Shown: positions 11,567 to 22,570 of the stretch, in pieces
Numbering within the stretch: position 1 is the first letter of the stretch
Layout: every line of letters begins with the position of its first letter
Assembly: GCF_027942865.1 (NCBI RefSeq)
Contig: NC_134526.1
Location: 18,085,784-18,149,783, forward strand
Direction: 5' to 3'
Origin: Odontesthes bonariensis
Lineage: Eukaryota; Chordata; Actinopteri; Atheriniformes; Atherinopsidae
Length of the DNA: 64,000 bases
Notes under the pieces: generated by a model
Database searches by the model: none
What the model was told of the DNA's origin: nothing
The model's input: only the letters and a program-made list of their open reading frames with translations
Made by a program: the position numbers and the translations under genes

Positions 11567-12079
11567 CAGGGCCCAGTTTTTCAAAAGTAATCCAATGGGA
11601 TTTCAGATAACGGATTGGATCAAATCTTGAAAATGGGTTGCTCAAAACAAAAAGATGGATAGAAGATCAGATCATGTAATCCGATCTTACATTTGATCTG
11701 GATAAAACCTTCGTTTTGTGTTGTCCAAAACTTTGAACTTGGTTTGGGATATATTTGATCCAAAAAAACAAGATAATCCTGATCCCATCAGAAGGGTGGA
11801 TTCAGTTGTGATTTTCCAAATACTTCAAGTTTTTTTAAAACAAAATGAGTTCTGACAAAATCAATGTTTTCATATGATATACATTTATTCATATTTTGGA
11901 TGAATACAAATAAAAAAATGATAATTAAAAATGATAATGATGAGTAAAAAGAAAACAGAAAAAAGCTATGAAGCATTTCACATCTAATGAGATATGTCGA
12001 AAGAAAAATCTCAGAGCTACCAGCCATCCATATGAATTAAAGACAACAAAAAATGTTACTCAGTTATTCAGTAGCTAAG

Positions 12080-13752
12080 TTAAAAGTAGTTTCGTAGCAA
12101 TCCGTCTCTTATTACATGTCCAGTGTGTCCCTCATTAGGTAGTGGCTGTTCTGGGTCTACATCAGGCTCAGGTCCATCATAATTGTCACTGGCATCGTAA
12201 GGGACATGACGCCTGGTTGCAATGTTATGCAGAACAATACAGGCCAAGATTATGTTGCATGCCACCTTCGGTTCTACTCGCAGGTAGTTCAGACAGGCGA
12301 ACCTTCTCTTCAGCACTCCGTTTAAGCGCTCAATGGCACATCTTGTCTTGCAATGAGCAGTGTTGAAGCGTGCCTGCTCAGGTGTATTTGCAACTGGAAA
12401 AGGGGGCATTAGCCATGGTAGAAGAGGGTAAGCGCTGTCTCCCAATAGAATGCCATTTGGTCGGTTGGTTTGAAGCTCTCTGTAAAGTGCACTCTGTCTT
12501 AAGCCCTATTCGGACGGGACTAGTTCAATGGGGGGACGTATGGTAATGTTGGTTAACCAGACGACGCCATGGAGAAGAAATGACCAATTCGGACGGGACA
12601 AGAAATCCCTGTAATATTCATCTAACATGGGAGGAGTTTTCTTGAATATAAAGCATTCTGCTCCAAAATTATTGTATACAAACGCAGAAGACTTTTTTGT
12701 TTGTTTACCTGAATGATAAGTATTACTAAAACGTAATGTACAATATAACAGAACAGAAGATTTATTCATTTTTGACCTTAATGTAAAGTACTGTTCACCA
12801 AAGGTTTTGCTCAGGATACTTATTTTACCTGAATGTAAAGTATAGTTTAAAAAAAGGATTGCACAACGAAACTTAAGTGTCATTTTCTATTTTACACCTA
12901 ATTGTTTCTCTCTTTAAAAGGATGTGACGATATATTCCGTACTTATTACCAAAGGTCGCATTCGCACGGGATTAATATTACCTATGGTAGATACTCCGGA
13001 CCGTTTCACAGGAGGTAGAATTCTCGGCAAAGTTTACCGACATACTCCGCTATCTTTACTGACATGGCGCGTTCGGACGGGACTAGATTTCCCGGTTATT
13101 ATTACTTTACCCCAGGTCCCCCCATTAAACTAGTCCCGTCCGAATAGGGCTTTAGAATGCGTGCATCATGGACAGACCCTGGCCATTTTACAACACAGTT
13201 GGTGATGATGAGGTCGGCGTTACCCACAAGTTGTATGTTGATGCTGTGCCTCCCCTTCCGATTGACATACTCCCACTCCCTCTCACGAGGTGCTTGGATA
13301 TGCACATGGGTACAATCGATAACACCAATAGTGTTAGGCATGTTCCGCATGTGAAAAAACGTGTGCTTAGTCTGAGCAATCTGGTCATCCTTGGGAAAGG
13401 AAACAAACTGATTGATCAGACTGCCCAGTGCCACTGACACAACCTTCACCACGTTGCTCACGGTTGATTTATCCACTCCCATATTGTCTCCTATTACTTG
13501 ATAGAAAGTCCCACATGCATAAAAGCGCAACGCAATTAAGCACTGTTCCTCCACAGACAAAGCATGACTCCTTTGGGTTTTGTGTTGTAGTGTTGGTCTG
13601 ACCAGATCTGCAATGTACTTAATGTCATCTCTCCCAAAGCGAAACCGTGCATATAGTTCTTCTGACGTGTATTGCTTAAGTGGTTTGGCACGTTCAGCAT
13701 ACACCCTAGCATGGTGCCTTCTCCTATGGTAACGATGAACAATACCCGCCAT
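12080..13752 (-). pseudogene. PIF/Harbinger transposase, split by a nested element
   Basis: DDE_Tnp_4 nuclease (HARBI1 family) that would excise and insert the element. The N-terminal part runs 13752 to 13152 and the C-terminal part 12498 to 12080, separated by the 650-bp insert at 12502-13151. Taking the insert plus one TTA copy away leaves 1020 nt in one frame, 339 codons plus stop, with no internal stop seen; HARBI1 is about this length. Catalytic residues by family position are D146 (in G-V-I-D-C-T-H), D196 (in G-S-V-H-D-A-R) and E257 (in C-A-I-E-R-L-N-G). The first ATG in frame (13752, M-A-G-I-V-H-R-Y) is preferred; the frame remains open upstream to a TTG at 13788. As it stands the protein would be cut off just after the second aspartate. 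Confidence 0.9.
12502..13151. mobile_element. 650-bp nested DNA element with TTA duplication
   Basis: Inverted ends start AGCCCTATTCGGACGGGACT on both sides and are flanked by TTA (12499-12501, 13152-13154). The body is non-coding. The end word TTCGGACGGGAC recurs inside near 12589 and 13071, and a variant TTCGCACGGGA near 12960, giving a ladder of subterminal repeats. The 3-bp duplication suggests a PIF/Harbinger or related superfamily. The element at 23447 has related ends (AGCCGCATTC). Confidence 0.85.
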
Positions 13753-13920
13753 GTGGATGCCTCTGTAGGTTAAGAGAAATGTGTGCAAAACATGATGTGT
13801 TTAAGTGGTCGATCCAGTTAACCACCAACGAGCTGATTGCTGCATGCCTAACTGATCACAGGCCAAAGCAATAATGGTCAAGGCTTATCAGATCAGTGTT
13901 GGCTACACCAAGGAGAAATC
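13753..13920. promoter_or_regulatory. shared head-to-head promoter of the Harbinger transposase and Myb-like genes
   Basis: A 168-bp gap separates the divergent ATGs at 13752 (minus) and 13921 (plus). No clear TATA box was seen on either side. It includes TGATCAC near 13853. By position it must hold control sequence for both genes, or the two 5' leaders overlap. The role is inferred from position only. Confidence 0.5.
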
Positions 13921-14703
13921 ATGGAGTCAAAAGGGCCTAATTTCACTGTGGCAGAAACGTATGCACTGCTGGAGGGTGTTCAGGCCAATTTTGCCACTAT
14001 TGTAAGTGGTTTCAGCTCAGCAAAGGGTGGGGAAGTCACCAAGAAAGGTAAAGAGAGCATTTGGAAAGACATCACCAACCGGATTAATGCCATGGGGTCT
14101 GGCCAAAAGAGGACCACAAAACAAGTTACACTGCGCTGGAAAAACCTGCGGGCCAAGGCAACAAAGGACCTCAGCGAGGCAAAAAACCCTAGCACAGGTA
14201 ACAAGCCATATAAAAGGGGTGATTACACCAACATGGTCCTCGATATCATTGGAGGTGAAAATTCAGAGGCTCTTCATGGAATTGAAGGTGTAGAAGGGAA
14301 TGGAGAGGCCACAATTTCAGAGGCTAGAGAATGTGAGCTGAATCTTCCTGCAGAGGAATTTGCCCTGGACCTGACTCCAGTGATTCAGGAGGAGGAGATG
14401 GATGGATCCCAAGTGAGCATGGAGCCAGTTGTATCTAGAGTTGGTAAGAGAAAACGTAAACGTTCCTCGGGCCAAGATGGTGACACCTATGAGCTGCTTC
14501 TGCAACGGGAAACGGAAAGAGCGGAAATGCAGATTCAACTGGCAAAAGAGAAACTCTTGCTAACCCAACTCCAGCAGACCAAACTTAAAATGGAGATACA
14601 ACTCCTAAAGGCAGAGATGGAAAGAGCTGGTCTCTGTCCTGTAAACAATCCTAATATTTTTTTGAATATTGGACAGTGCTGTTTTTTTGTTTACTTATCA
14701 TAA
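13921..14703 (+). CDS. Harbinger Myb/SANT-like DNA-binding accessory protein
   Basis: Single-exon frame of 260 aa. Residues about 6-85 form a trihelix Myb/SANT-like domain (Myb_DNA-bind_5/NAIF1 type): F-T-V-A-E-T-Y-A-L-L-E-G-V near the start, W-K-D-I-T-N-R-I-N-A in the middle, and the signature V-T-L-R-W-K-N-L-R-A-K-A. An acidic stretch follows (about 120-165), then a basic cluster G-K-R-K-R-K-R-S (about 175-182), likely a nuclear localisation signal, then a C-terminal charged coiled coil (about 190-238). In zebrafish Harbinger the equivalent protein binds the transposase, brings it into the nucleus and recognises the ends. The frame is intact. The last residues after the coiled coil are hydrophobic and may be read-through rather than conserved. 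Confidence 0.88.
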   Translation: MESKGPNFTVAETYALLEGVQANFATIVSGFSSAKGGEVTKKGKESIWKDITNRINAMGSGQKRTTKQVTLRWKNLRAKATKDLSEAKNPSTGNKPYKRGDYTNMVLDIIGGENSEALHGIEGVEGNGEATISEARECELNLPAEEFALDLTPVIQEEEMDGSQVSMEPVVSRVGKRKRKRSSGQDGDTYELLLQRETERAEMQIQLAKEKLLLTQLQQTKLKMEIQLLKAEMERAGLCPVNNPNIFLNIGQCCFFVYLS

Positions 14704-15040
14704 GAAAATAAGCAATGTAAATGTTTCAGTTTATTATAATTGTTCTGTTTCTTCACATTAAAACAAACAATGGCTGTTTGTGGCCACCTGTATTTTAGGT
14801 GTACCTGTTGTTCTTTGCTAAGCCAGTAGGCTACACTATTGAGTCTGTTTTAAACTTCTGCTAACCAAGATTTGGTCATTCTGAAATTCGGTATTTGGAT
14901 CGGATCACAGTGATCAAAAGTTTCTTTAAAAAACGGGCATAAAAGTAATCTGGATCAGGTGATCCTGGATAGCAAAACATGGGATTTCCAAATCCGGATA
15001 ATTTTGATCCAGATTAAATTTTTTGAACAACTGGGCCCAG

Positions 15041-16989
15041 ATGTCCAGACGTGCAGGGTTATCTACTTGTGATAGTTCTGTGATCACTCAGTATAATCCA
15101 CCTGTCATGGATGTTGTCAGGCTGTAATATATCGGGGTCATGTGTTCAGAGGAGAGTCATTCACACTCACATAAAGTGTAGGAAAGAATGTTTGGATCAA
15201 ATATTTATAGTTGAGTAAGATTGGTGAATGTTTCAAAAAGTAGGTACAGGCATATCCAGTTACTCCTGAGATCAAATGAGCTCTGGAGAGAAGGAGAAAA
15301 GGTTGATCATCCAACACTTGCATGTTCCTGTGAAATATTTCCATTTAAATACAGAGACCATGTTCTCATTACCTGATTCATTTGGTTTAGCAAGGCTGTG
15401 AATATGCTGAAGAAACTCACTTCTCTTTAGACTTGCAACATGGGATTATATTTAAAAAAAAGAAAGCTTCAAGGCAGCGAGGAAGGTACTCTATATGATT
15501 GAAACATTGTTACCATGTTACATTACCTTTTCAGCTGCATGCACAGAGCTTCTTTTCTTTTTTTTAGTCGCATATTTCTCAATAAACTGGAAGAAGTGAA
15601 ACTTAACGGGCCCATCTCACATCTGTTAGCTCTAGCCGAAACCACAGGAAGTTGAGGTGTGAGGTGACAAGAAACACAACAAGGTGATTTCAGCTCGGTT
15701 AATATTCTCATGCAAAAGGAAAAACTTTAAATTGGAATATTTTCGTAGTTGTTTATATTGTTGTACATGTGTCTTCTGTACAGACTCAAACTGAGACTGA
15801 GAGCTGAAAGATAAATGGTCAACAAAGAACTTTTTTTCACGGGATCGGAACACGCACTCTCCCTCTTTGTCTGTTTAGTTGTGTCTTCATACATTATATA
15901 GCTGCTTTCTTGCTTTCAGAAAGTTTTTTTCTGGTGTAAGCATTGGTCATTTCCTTCTGACTCACGCAGTCACATGGAAAAATGGGAGGAGAAAAGAAGT
16001 TATGAACCACGGTAATTTCAGTAACACAATCAGTTCTACCAGCAAAAAAAAAAAGAAATGCCAGAGAGCGCTTCCTCTTTTAAACTTACAACCCTCTGTG
16101 GCAGCTGTGTTTCATCAAGGCTGGGACTGTCCCTTCTATTTTTTTATTTACTGTGTTTACTCAACGCTCAGGACCAGGAAGCTGAAGAAGGCTCAGTTTT
16201 ACTCAATTTTGTTGCTGTTGTTGATGGAAAGTCACAAGTAAGTTGATCTCTCTTTCACTTTGGCTGAGCTCGGACTTCCTTAACCTTTTTGTGTTTTTGA
16301 AATCCTCAGTGTGTGTGGATTATGTTTCTTTAATTGATTTAGGAAGGGTTTTCAGTAACACACATCAAGGCTGGTGTGGACTGAGAGGACTTTTTACAAT
16401 GAGCGAGACTGACTATAATGCACTGTAAACAAGAAAGAAAAAGAACGCTGAGTAAAGTTCTCCTCCACAGGAGGTCTGCTCCACCTAGACTCTCGCACAA
16501 AGCACATTACTTATAGAGTATTTTGCTTCCTGATTATTTTAGTAAACTGCCTCAAGGGGCTTTTTATTTGATATATTCTTAAGCTTCCTCTTCCAGTAAG
16601 TTTCAGCTGTAAATGACTGTGTTTTTGAAAAATCTGTTATCAAAATGTTCCTTACAAAAATGAGGTTCCATTGCCAACATTTGATTAAACAGGAAGAAAA
16701 AAGCTTCGAGCAAGAGTAAAACTCAGTTTCACACTATGCACATTTACCTGTACCTCTGGATGATAAAATACACAGTGCACTATAATAAGTATACTAAATA
16801 TACAATATACAAACCATTTCCTTGACACGGTATGCGATGTAGAGTGATCAGCACCCAGTTTTAATTGTGAAAGTCAAAGGAGTTTGGTGGATTCTGAGAA
16901 AGAAGATCTTAGGCAATGCAAGAATTTCTCTTGGAGCTATTTCTAAACAACTTGTAAATCAAAATCAAATCAAATTTTAACCTGGATTT
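15041..16989. other. intergenic, nothing firm
   Basis: No conserved coding exon recognised. Open frames at 15879-16428 include low-complexity lysine or phenylalanine runs and no domain. It could contain a 5' non-coding exon of the LITAF-like gene downstream, but no splice evidence links them. Confidence 0.4.
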
Positions 16990-17660
16990 AAAAATGTCTA
17001 CTTTTGGTGAAAGTTTAATCTCCATATCTTAATACCAGATCTTACATAACTACAAGCTAATCAGAAGTGTGGCCACTTCACAAAGTCTGGAAGAAGATCT
17101 GAACTGATTGCAGGAATTTGGTGTGGATGGTCGAGAATAATGCAGGACCAATTAAAGCACAGGCCTGCCATACACTGGAATTAGCAGGAACAATAGTGTC
17201 ACAGTCTACTCGCTAAGTGAGTTTTACATCATCTTGGGCATAGACTGCTTTCCAACACGAAAGAAACATGGAAACCTTCAAGCTTTACTGAAGTCTACAG
17301 CTGACAATGTGGACAAAGACAATATCCTTCTAGAAGAAGTTTTTCTTGGTCAAATGATGCAAAGATTGGGTTGTATGGCCACAGTGACCCGAGGAATGTT
17401 TGGAGGCATAAGTGAGGCATCCGAAAACATTATACCAACAGTTTAGAAGTGGTAGTATCATGCTGTGAGATTGTTTTGCATCCAGTGGAGCGGGTTAGAG
17501 AGTCAGATCCATGAAAGAAAGCCAAAATGTTTAACCAATTCTGACATGAATGCAAGTCAGATACCCAACCAGAAATTCTACCAGAAGCCTGTTGAAATGT
17601 CTGGTCAAGGTGCAACTTGCCGAGGGACATTCAACAATATATAACGTGAACAATAACTCA
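16990..17660 (+). pseudogene. rotted Tc1/mariner-superfamily transposase
   Basis: The DNA retains typical fish Tc1 phrases in order: CACTTCACAAAGTCTGG, GAACATTATACCAACAG-like text near 17425, and GTGGTAGTATCATGCTGTG near 17447, the region that codes the block before the last catalytic residue. Frameshifts and stops are everywhere, and no continuous frame exceeds about 70 codons. The ends were not identified. Identification rests on remembered family text. Confidence 0.6.
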
Positions 17661-18034
17661 AAACCCCTGGAGTTCAAACAGCTCGACAAAACCCTTAAAA
17701 ACTCCATACTATGATGATATTTATGTTCATAAGAAGTGTATACTGGTGATTGTCTGTGGGTGTTTAGAGGAGTATTTTTTTTTCAGCACAGTATTGGTCT
17801 CTTTAGTTTATTAATGATTTGCAATTTTACATTGGTAGTGTATTCAAAAGGAATGCGACAAATATTATCAACAGAACATTTTCCTTGCATTGGCAGTTCT
17901 TTGATTAGGTGGAATAGTATAATGAATTTTGGCCAGTTATTTAGCTGATTTGATCGTGATGTTGTTTTCAGCTGTTGCAGGCAGCTGTTTTAAAAGAAAA
18001 TGGCAGATCAAAATATTTTGCTCTTTTTGTAAAT

Positions 18035-18850
18035 ATGGACACAGCATCCCCTGGACTAAAGAGAAGAGGGACCAGTTTGGCTTGTCACCAGCAATCATTC
18101 AAAAGCCTGAATCTTAAAAATTATGAGGATGTATTTGTGCCTTTGGAACAAGAAGCTTACACATCATCTCTGCCAAAATGTGTATTCAGGTCTTAGAGCA
18201 ACGTGTGCTCCCATCGAGACGATATCTTTTTAAGCAGGGCCTTGCAGACAGCCTGCGGTCCAGACCTTTGACCAATTGAGAGCATTTAGTGCATCATGAA
18301 AATAACATACCTCAAAGAAGACCCAGGAATGTTGAGCAGATAGAAACCTATATTGGGCAAGAATTGGACAGCATTCCTCTCCCAAAGGTCCAGCCACTGG
18401 TCTCCCACACATTTGCAAACTGTTGTCAAAATAAACATGCAACTGTCCCAAACTTTTTTAGATAAGTTGCTGCCATGAGATTCAAGCTGATGAGCAATTT
18501 GTTTTTTAATGAAACAGTAGAATATCAGGGGTGGTCGGTGGCGTAGTTGGTTAAGCAGCTGCCCCATGTACAGAAGCTTAGTCCTTGATGCAGCGGGCCC
18601 CGGTTCGACTCCCGCACCGGGTGGCCCTTTGCTGCGTGTCTTCCCCTGCTTCCTGTCTCTCTCACACTGTCCTATCATTAAAGGCATAAAAAGCCCCAAA
18701 AAATACTTAAAAAGAAACAGTGGAATATCACATTTTCAAATTTTGTGCCTTTTTCTTTGTTTTGTTGTGAATAAGATGTCGGTTCACGAGATTTGCTAAT
18801 CATTGCGTTCTTTTCGTTTACATCAAAAGAACACAGTTACTGAAACAACA
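18035..18850 (+). pseudogene. second rotted Tc1/mariner-type element, split by a SINE
   Basis: Matches, in order and with many changes, a widespread teleost Tc1/mariner family: AAGAGAAGAGGGACCA, GTTTTGGAGCAAC-like text at 18190, TGCTCCCATC, CAGTCCAGACC-like text at 18258, TGAAAATAACATACCTCAA, and the tail ACTGTCCCAAACTTTTTTAG then GATTTGCTAATCATTGCGTT near 18793. The reading frame is broken repeatedly. A tRNA-derived SINE sits in its 3' tail (18528-18713) with a clean target duplication. Confidence 0.65.
18528..18713 (+). mobile_element. tRNA-derived SINE with 17-bp target duplication
   Basis: The head is tRNA-like: box A region GGTGGCGTAGTTGGTTAAG and box B GGTTCGACTCCCGC. The body GTGGCCCTTTGCTGCGTGTC and the tail TTAAAGGCATAAAAAGCCCC then an A-rich end are those of a common percomorph SINE. 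The flanks GAAACAGTAGAATATCA (18511-18527) and GAAACAGTGGAATATCA (18714-18730) are the target-site duplication, one mismatch in 17. The tRNA head is not a functional tRNA gene. Confidence 0.9.
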
Positions 18851-19440
18851 AAGTCGCTTTATATATGTTGCCTGTGTTGGAGCAGCAGGATGTTGTAGTG
18901 GTTAGAGCTGTTGCCTGTCAGTGAGACGATTTCTGTTGTGATGGACTGTTGTCCTCTCACTATTGGCAACTAAAGACTGACTCAGTTTGATTGCTATTGG
19001 CATTATGTATATGTTACTGATGGGTAGATTGAAAATAGGATATGGTAGAAATCATTTGTTCCACCACTTTAATAAAGCTGCATTGTACAGTTTGTAACTT
19101 CTTCCTTCTGTTTATGAATTCTGCATTTCCTCTGCACGCACCTCTTAGTAGACCAAACGTAAAATAACACATCAGCTTTTTAAATGAATCAGGTTCTAGT
19201 CTGCATTCATTAAAGAATGCACTTGCACTTCCTCTTCCACTTATTGAAATAGCAGAAGTTTTCAGAGATAATTAGTTTTTCATTTACCAGCAATACAAAA
19301 ATGAAATGATTAACAATCCGATTGTTTCAGTTCTGTACAATAGATTACAAAATGTAAAGCCAGTCGGGGGGGCTAAGGCAAGTTGATCATCTTATATTAA
19401 CATATAAAACATTTTTCTTATTCAGGCAGGACTTCTGAAG

Positions 19441-21427
19441 ATGGAAAAAGGATGCCCTCCACAGGAGTCAGCTCCACCCTACCCTGGCCCACCCTACCCT
19501 GGCCCACCCTACCATGACCCATCCTACCCTGGCCCATCCTACCCTGGCCCATCCTACCCTGGCCCATCCTACCCTGGCCCATCCTACCCTGGCCCATCCT
19601 GCCCTGGCCCATCCTACCCTGGCCCATCCTACCCTGGCCCACCCATGCCTCAGCCAGGGATGTACCCTCAGCCAGGATACCCCCCTGCACCTCATCCTGC
19701 TGGATACCAGGGAGGTCTGTGACACTGCTTACGTTTTTACTATTTCAAATCTTTTATTTTCTGTGACTTAACATATAAAATGTTCCGATGTTCCTTAAGG
19801 CACCACAGAAATCAAAGGCCATGCTTTTATAGGCTGTGTACAAGCATTGTAATTGTGAAAATACAATATACATCCCATTTAAAGTCCAACTTAAAAAGAA
19901 GAAGAAGCACACTAAAGTACAGTACTAAAGTGCAGTTATGTTTTTTTTTGTCTTTTATCCGCCAGGTGTTGTTATTACCCAAGCAGCAACCGTCTCAACA
20001 GGTGAGGTGGCCTGGACCAGGAAAATACTGCAGTATGGGAAACCACATGCATCGAGCATGTCTCAGAACAAATGCATGCACATGTTAAAGTTGAATTCAC
20101 ACAATGCACATGTCAGTGAGCGCTCATTCGTTTAGAGGCAGTATGTTTCCAGTTTGTGAAGTGCGACCAAAGCAGTGGTTGGGTGCTTGAAATCCTTGGT
20201 CTCTTATCGAACTCCTCGGAAGAATAGCCCTGTGTGTAGTCTGTCTCTGCTTGACAAAAAGCTATTGTTCAGTGTTTGTGGTGTGCACAACCGCATCTTA
20301 AGTATTGCCCTCTGTAATAGACAAAGATTTCTATCACAGGTACATTTTTTACTTAAACACATGAAAAATGTGTGTTATTTGCTCATGTTTTCATTGTGAC
20401 CATCAACCATAGCCTTACTAACTATATCACTATTAATTATTTATCATACAACTTTTAAAACCCTCTGAGCTTGGTTCAGTCATTTTAATTACTTGACAGG
20501 AATTATAGAAAGGCAAAAGAAAGACACTAATAGAACAAAAATTCAGGCCCTCCCTACATAACTGTTAACTGCTTAACACTTGCAACCTCCCCTGGTGACA
20601 TTTATTTTGTGCCAAAATCTCATAACAACAGCCTTAAATTTTGAGCCTACAGTAAAGGACATTGCTTGCACAAAATCTTGCATTTTTCCCCACACAGTGC
20701 ATAGTCACTAGCTGAAGTGTTTTAGTACATTTAATATCTTTAATTTTACCCGAATCATTTTCTTGCCGACATAGATTAAGACCGAACAATTCTTTGTGCA
20801 TCCAGAAGACGTCAGTATTTATCCGAACAATAGTATACAGCATGACCAGTCCATTCTAGAGTGGACATGACTGTTAACTATATGAAAACATCAGTAATTA
20901 AATACTTAAATAAGGCAGTGAGAAATGGGTCCTTGGAGGGGAAACTGCAGTCAATGTAGAAGTGATTTTGGAGACAAATCAGTTATGTTCAACAATGTTT
21001 TGTATTGTGTGTTTTCTCATCCTCAGGTACTTGCATAGTAGGACCTATACAGCAAGACACCCCGGTACGAACTGTATGTCCCTTCTGCCAGCAGTCTGTG
21101 GTCACCAACACAGAGCACATATCGGGCCTGTTGACCTGGGCTATTTTTGGCGGTCTCGCCCTATTTGGGTAAAAAACCTAATGCATGTTTGATACGTTGA
21201 GGATATCATATAGAGAAAGTAGTCAAACTTATCTGAAGCTGCTGAAGAAAGTTACAAAAGATTCAATGTCACAACTGTACAAAAGGGAAAGCTCACAAGC
21301 CCTTCCTGTTTCTACTTGCAGGTGTTGGCTTTGCTGTTTCTTCCCGTTCTGCATTGATTCCTGTAAAGATGTGGAGCACCGCTGTCCATCGTGCCACAGG
21401 GTCATCAGCATATTCAAGCGGATGTGA
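19441..21427 (+). CDS. litaf: LITAF-domain protein (LITAF/CDIP1-like)
   Basis: Four coding exons, 19441-19714, 19966-20001, 21027-21168 and 21322-21427, all with GT-AG introns and matching phases (558 nt, 185 aa). Exon 1 is a proline/tyrosine-rich tail built of Y-P-G-P-S/P repeats and [12 protein letters not shown]. Exons 3-4 make the LITAF domain: C-P-F-C, a hydrophobic membrane-dipping stretch (L-L-T-W-A-I-F-G-G through F-F-P-F-C), and H-R-C-P-S-C; the two CxxC halves bind zinc. Family members are monotopic proteins of late endosome/lysosome membranes that recruit ESCRT and NEDD4-type partners. No PPxY NEDD4 site was seen, unlike human LITAF. An acceptor at about 19424-19426 just before the ATG implies an upstream non-coding exon. 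It could equally be called cdip1-like; the family has many fish paralogues. Confidence 0.88.
19475..19650 (+). repeat. 15-bp coding minisatellite (Y-P-G-P-S)
   Basis: About eleven units of CCTACCCTGGCCCAT or CCC inside exon 1 of the LITAF-like gene. The unit is a multiple of three, so copy-number change keeps frame. The long minus-strand frame here (G-Q-G-R-M repeats) is a shadow. Confidence 0.92.
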
Positions 21428-22010
21428 ATCTATGCTTACCCTGAATGGGACAGAAAACTCAGTACTTACATGTAGTTGTGGCCTTACTTTCCTTACAACA
21501 AACAAATTAATTTGTCACTCTTGACTGATCACGTTGTGTCTGTTAACATTTGAAATCAGACATATATTGAGGAGTTACAATAAGCAATAGGATGAACTGT
21601 TGTTCCTTTTTCCTTATGTTTATCATACATTTTTGCATCGCATTCTGATTATTTCTGTTGGTTTATGGATTTTTTCAGTCTTATTTCTTCTTTTTAATTG
21701 AGGACACATGTTTAATAAGGCCTCTATGAAGCAGATAAAGTGAGCTGAGCAATGATATATCACCTGTATGTATCACCTGCCTACACAACTGTGTTTCGAG
21801 CTAATTACTCACTCTCTTTTTCTTTTCTTTTAAAATATGGAGGGAAAGTTTAATGTTACTGGATCAGAACAAGCTAAGAAAGTACTTAATTCGTCAATGC
21901 TTACTTATATTGCCTCCACTCAATGTAGAAAGTATGGTATCGTTTCACTGAACAATGTTATGTCCAACATTATGTTTCATTTTGATAAAAATTTTTAAAC
22001 CTATTGCTTG
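21428..22010 (+). other. probable 3' UTR of the LITAF-like gene
   Basis: AT-rich, no coding content, directly after the stop codon. No perfect AATAAA was seen in this stretch, so the cleavage site is uncertain; TTTAATAAGG near 21710 is a weak candidate. Confidence 0.4.
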
Positions 22011-22227
22011 TGTTATTCTTAAAACCTATCAGAGATGTTTACTAGATGGATAGATAGATGGATGTTAACTCAAAAAGAAAAATAATTTCATCTTGCAGGT
22101 AATCTATAGATTTTTACTATATTCCTTTTAAATATACAGTATATATACATATATATAGAGATATATGTATGTATGTAAGAAAATCTCTTATTATCTTACT
22201 ATCCGCATGTTTGATGTAAAACGAGAT

Positions 22228-22570
22228 TAGATCAGACATACTTTACTGATCCCAGGCGTGGAAACGTGTGTTACAGCTACAAGTATAGAGCACAGTACAA
22301 CAGAAGAATAAGAGAAGAAAATGTTGTGGCATTTTGAAACAAAAAAACTATATGCATAATGTATCGAGAAATAAGTATTTACATAAAAGAATAATCTACA
22401 AAATCATGTGAAATAACGTGCAAATGGACAATGTATGTATGGATATTAAATAATTAAGGTGAGCCCTGATCACTTTGTTCAGTCTGTTTGCGTCACTGAG
22501 TCAGTCCGATGATGCTCCCCCAGCAGTGAAGACCATTACATTGGCCACGACAGACTGATCAGACTGATCA
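22228..22570 (+). repeat. degraded LINE-derived dispersed repeat
   Basis: ACTTTACTGATCCCAGGCGTGG resembles the start of a common fish repeat that reads 'actttattgatccc'. Further along, CCCCAGCAGTGAAGACCATT and GGCCACGACAGACTGAT resemble its later part in the same order and orientation. No reading frame survives. Confidence 0.4.

Larger units (their letters stand above)
11570..15037. mobile_element. nearly intact two-gene PIF/Harbinger transposon
   Basis: Inverted ends GGCCCAGTTTTTCAAAA (left) and the complement of GGCCCAGTTGTTCAAAAAA (right) are flanked by a 3-bp CAG duplication (11567-11569, 15038-15040), the CWG target type. It is 3.47 kb long, of which 650 bp is a nested insert (12502-13151). 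Inside are a transposase gene on the minus strand and a Myb/SANT-like gene on the plus strand, arranged head to head with their starts 168 bp apart. Subterminal GATC-rich words (TTGATCC, GATCAGATC, GGATCAGGTGATCC) repeat near both ends and may be transposase binding sites. Apart from the nested insert, both genes are open, so this copy looks young. Confidence 0.9.

Noticed and set aside
18890..18950. tRNA-like text GTTGTAGTGGTTAGAGCTG
   Set aside because: A box-A-like stretch is present but no box B or folding partner was found; probably a SINE scrap too short to call.
19418..19771. Minus-strand G-Q-G-R-M frame and other frames over the Y-P-G-P-S repeat
   Set aside because: Shadow frames of a 15-bp repeat whose sense strand belongs to the LITAF-like exon.
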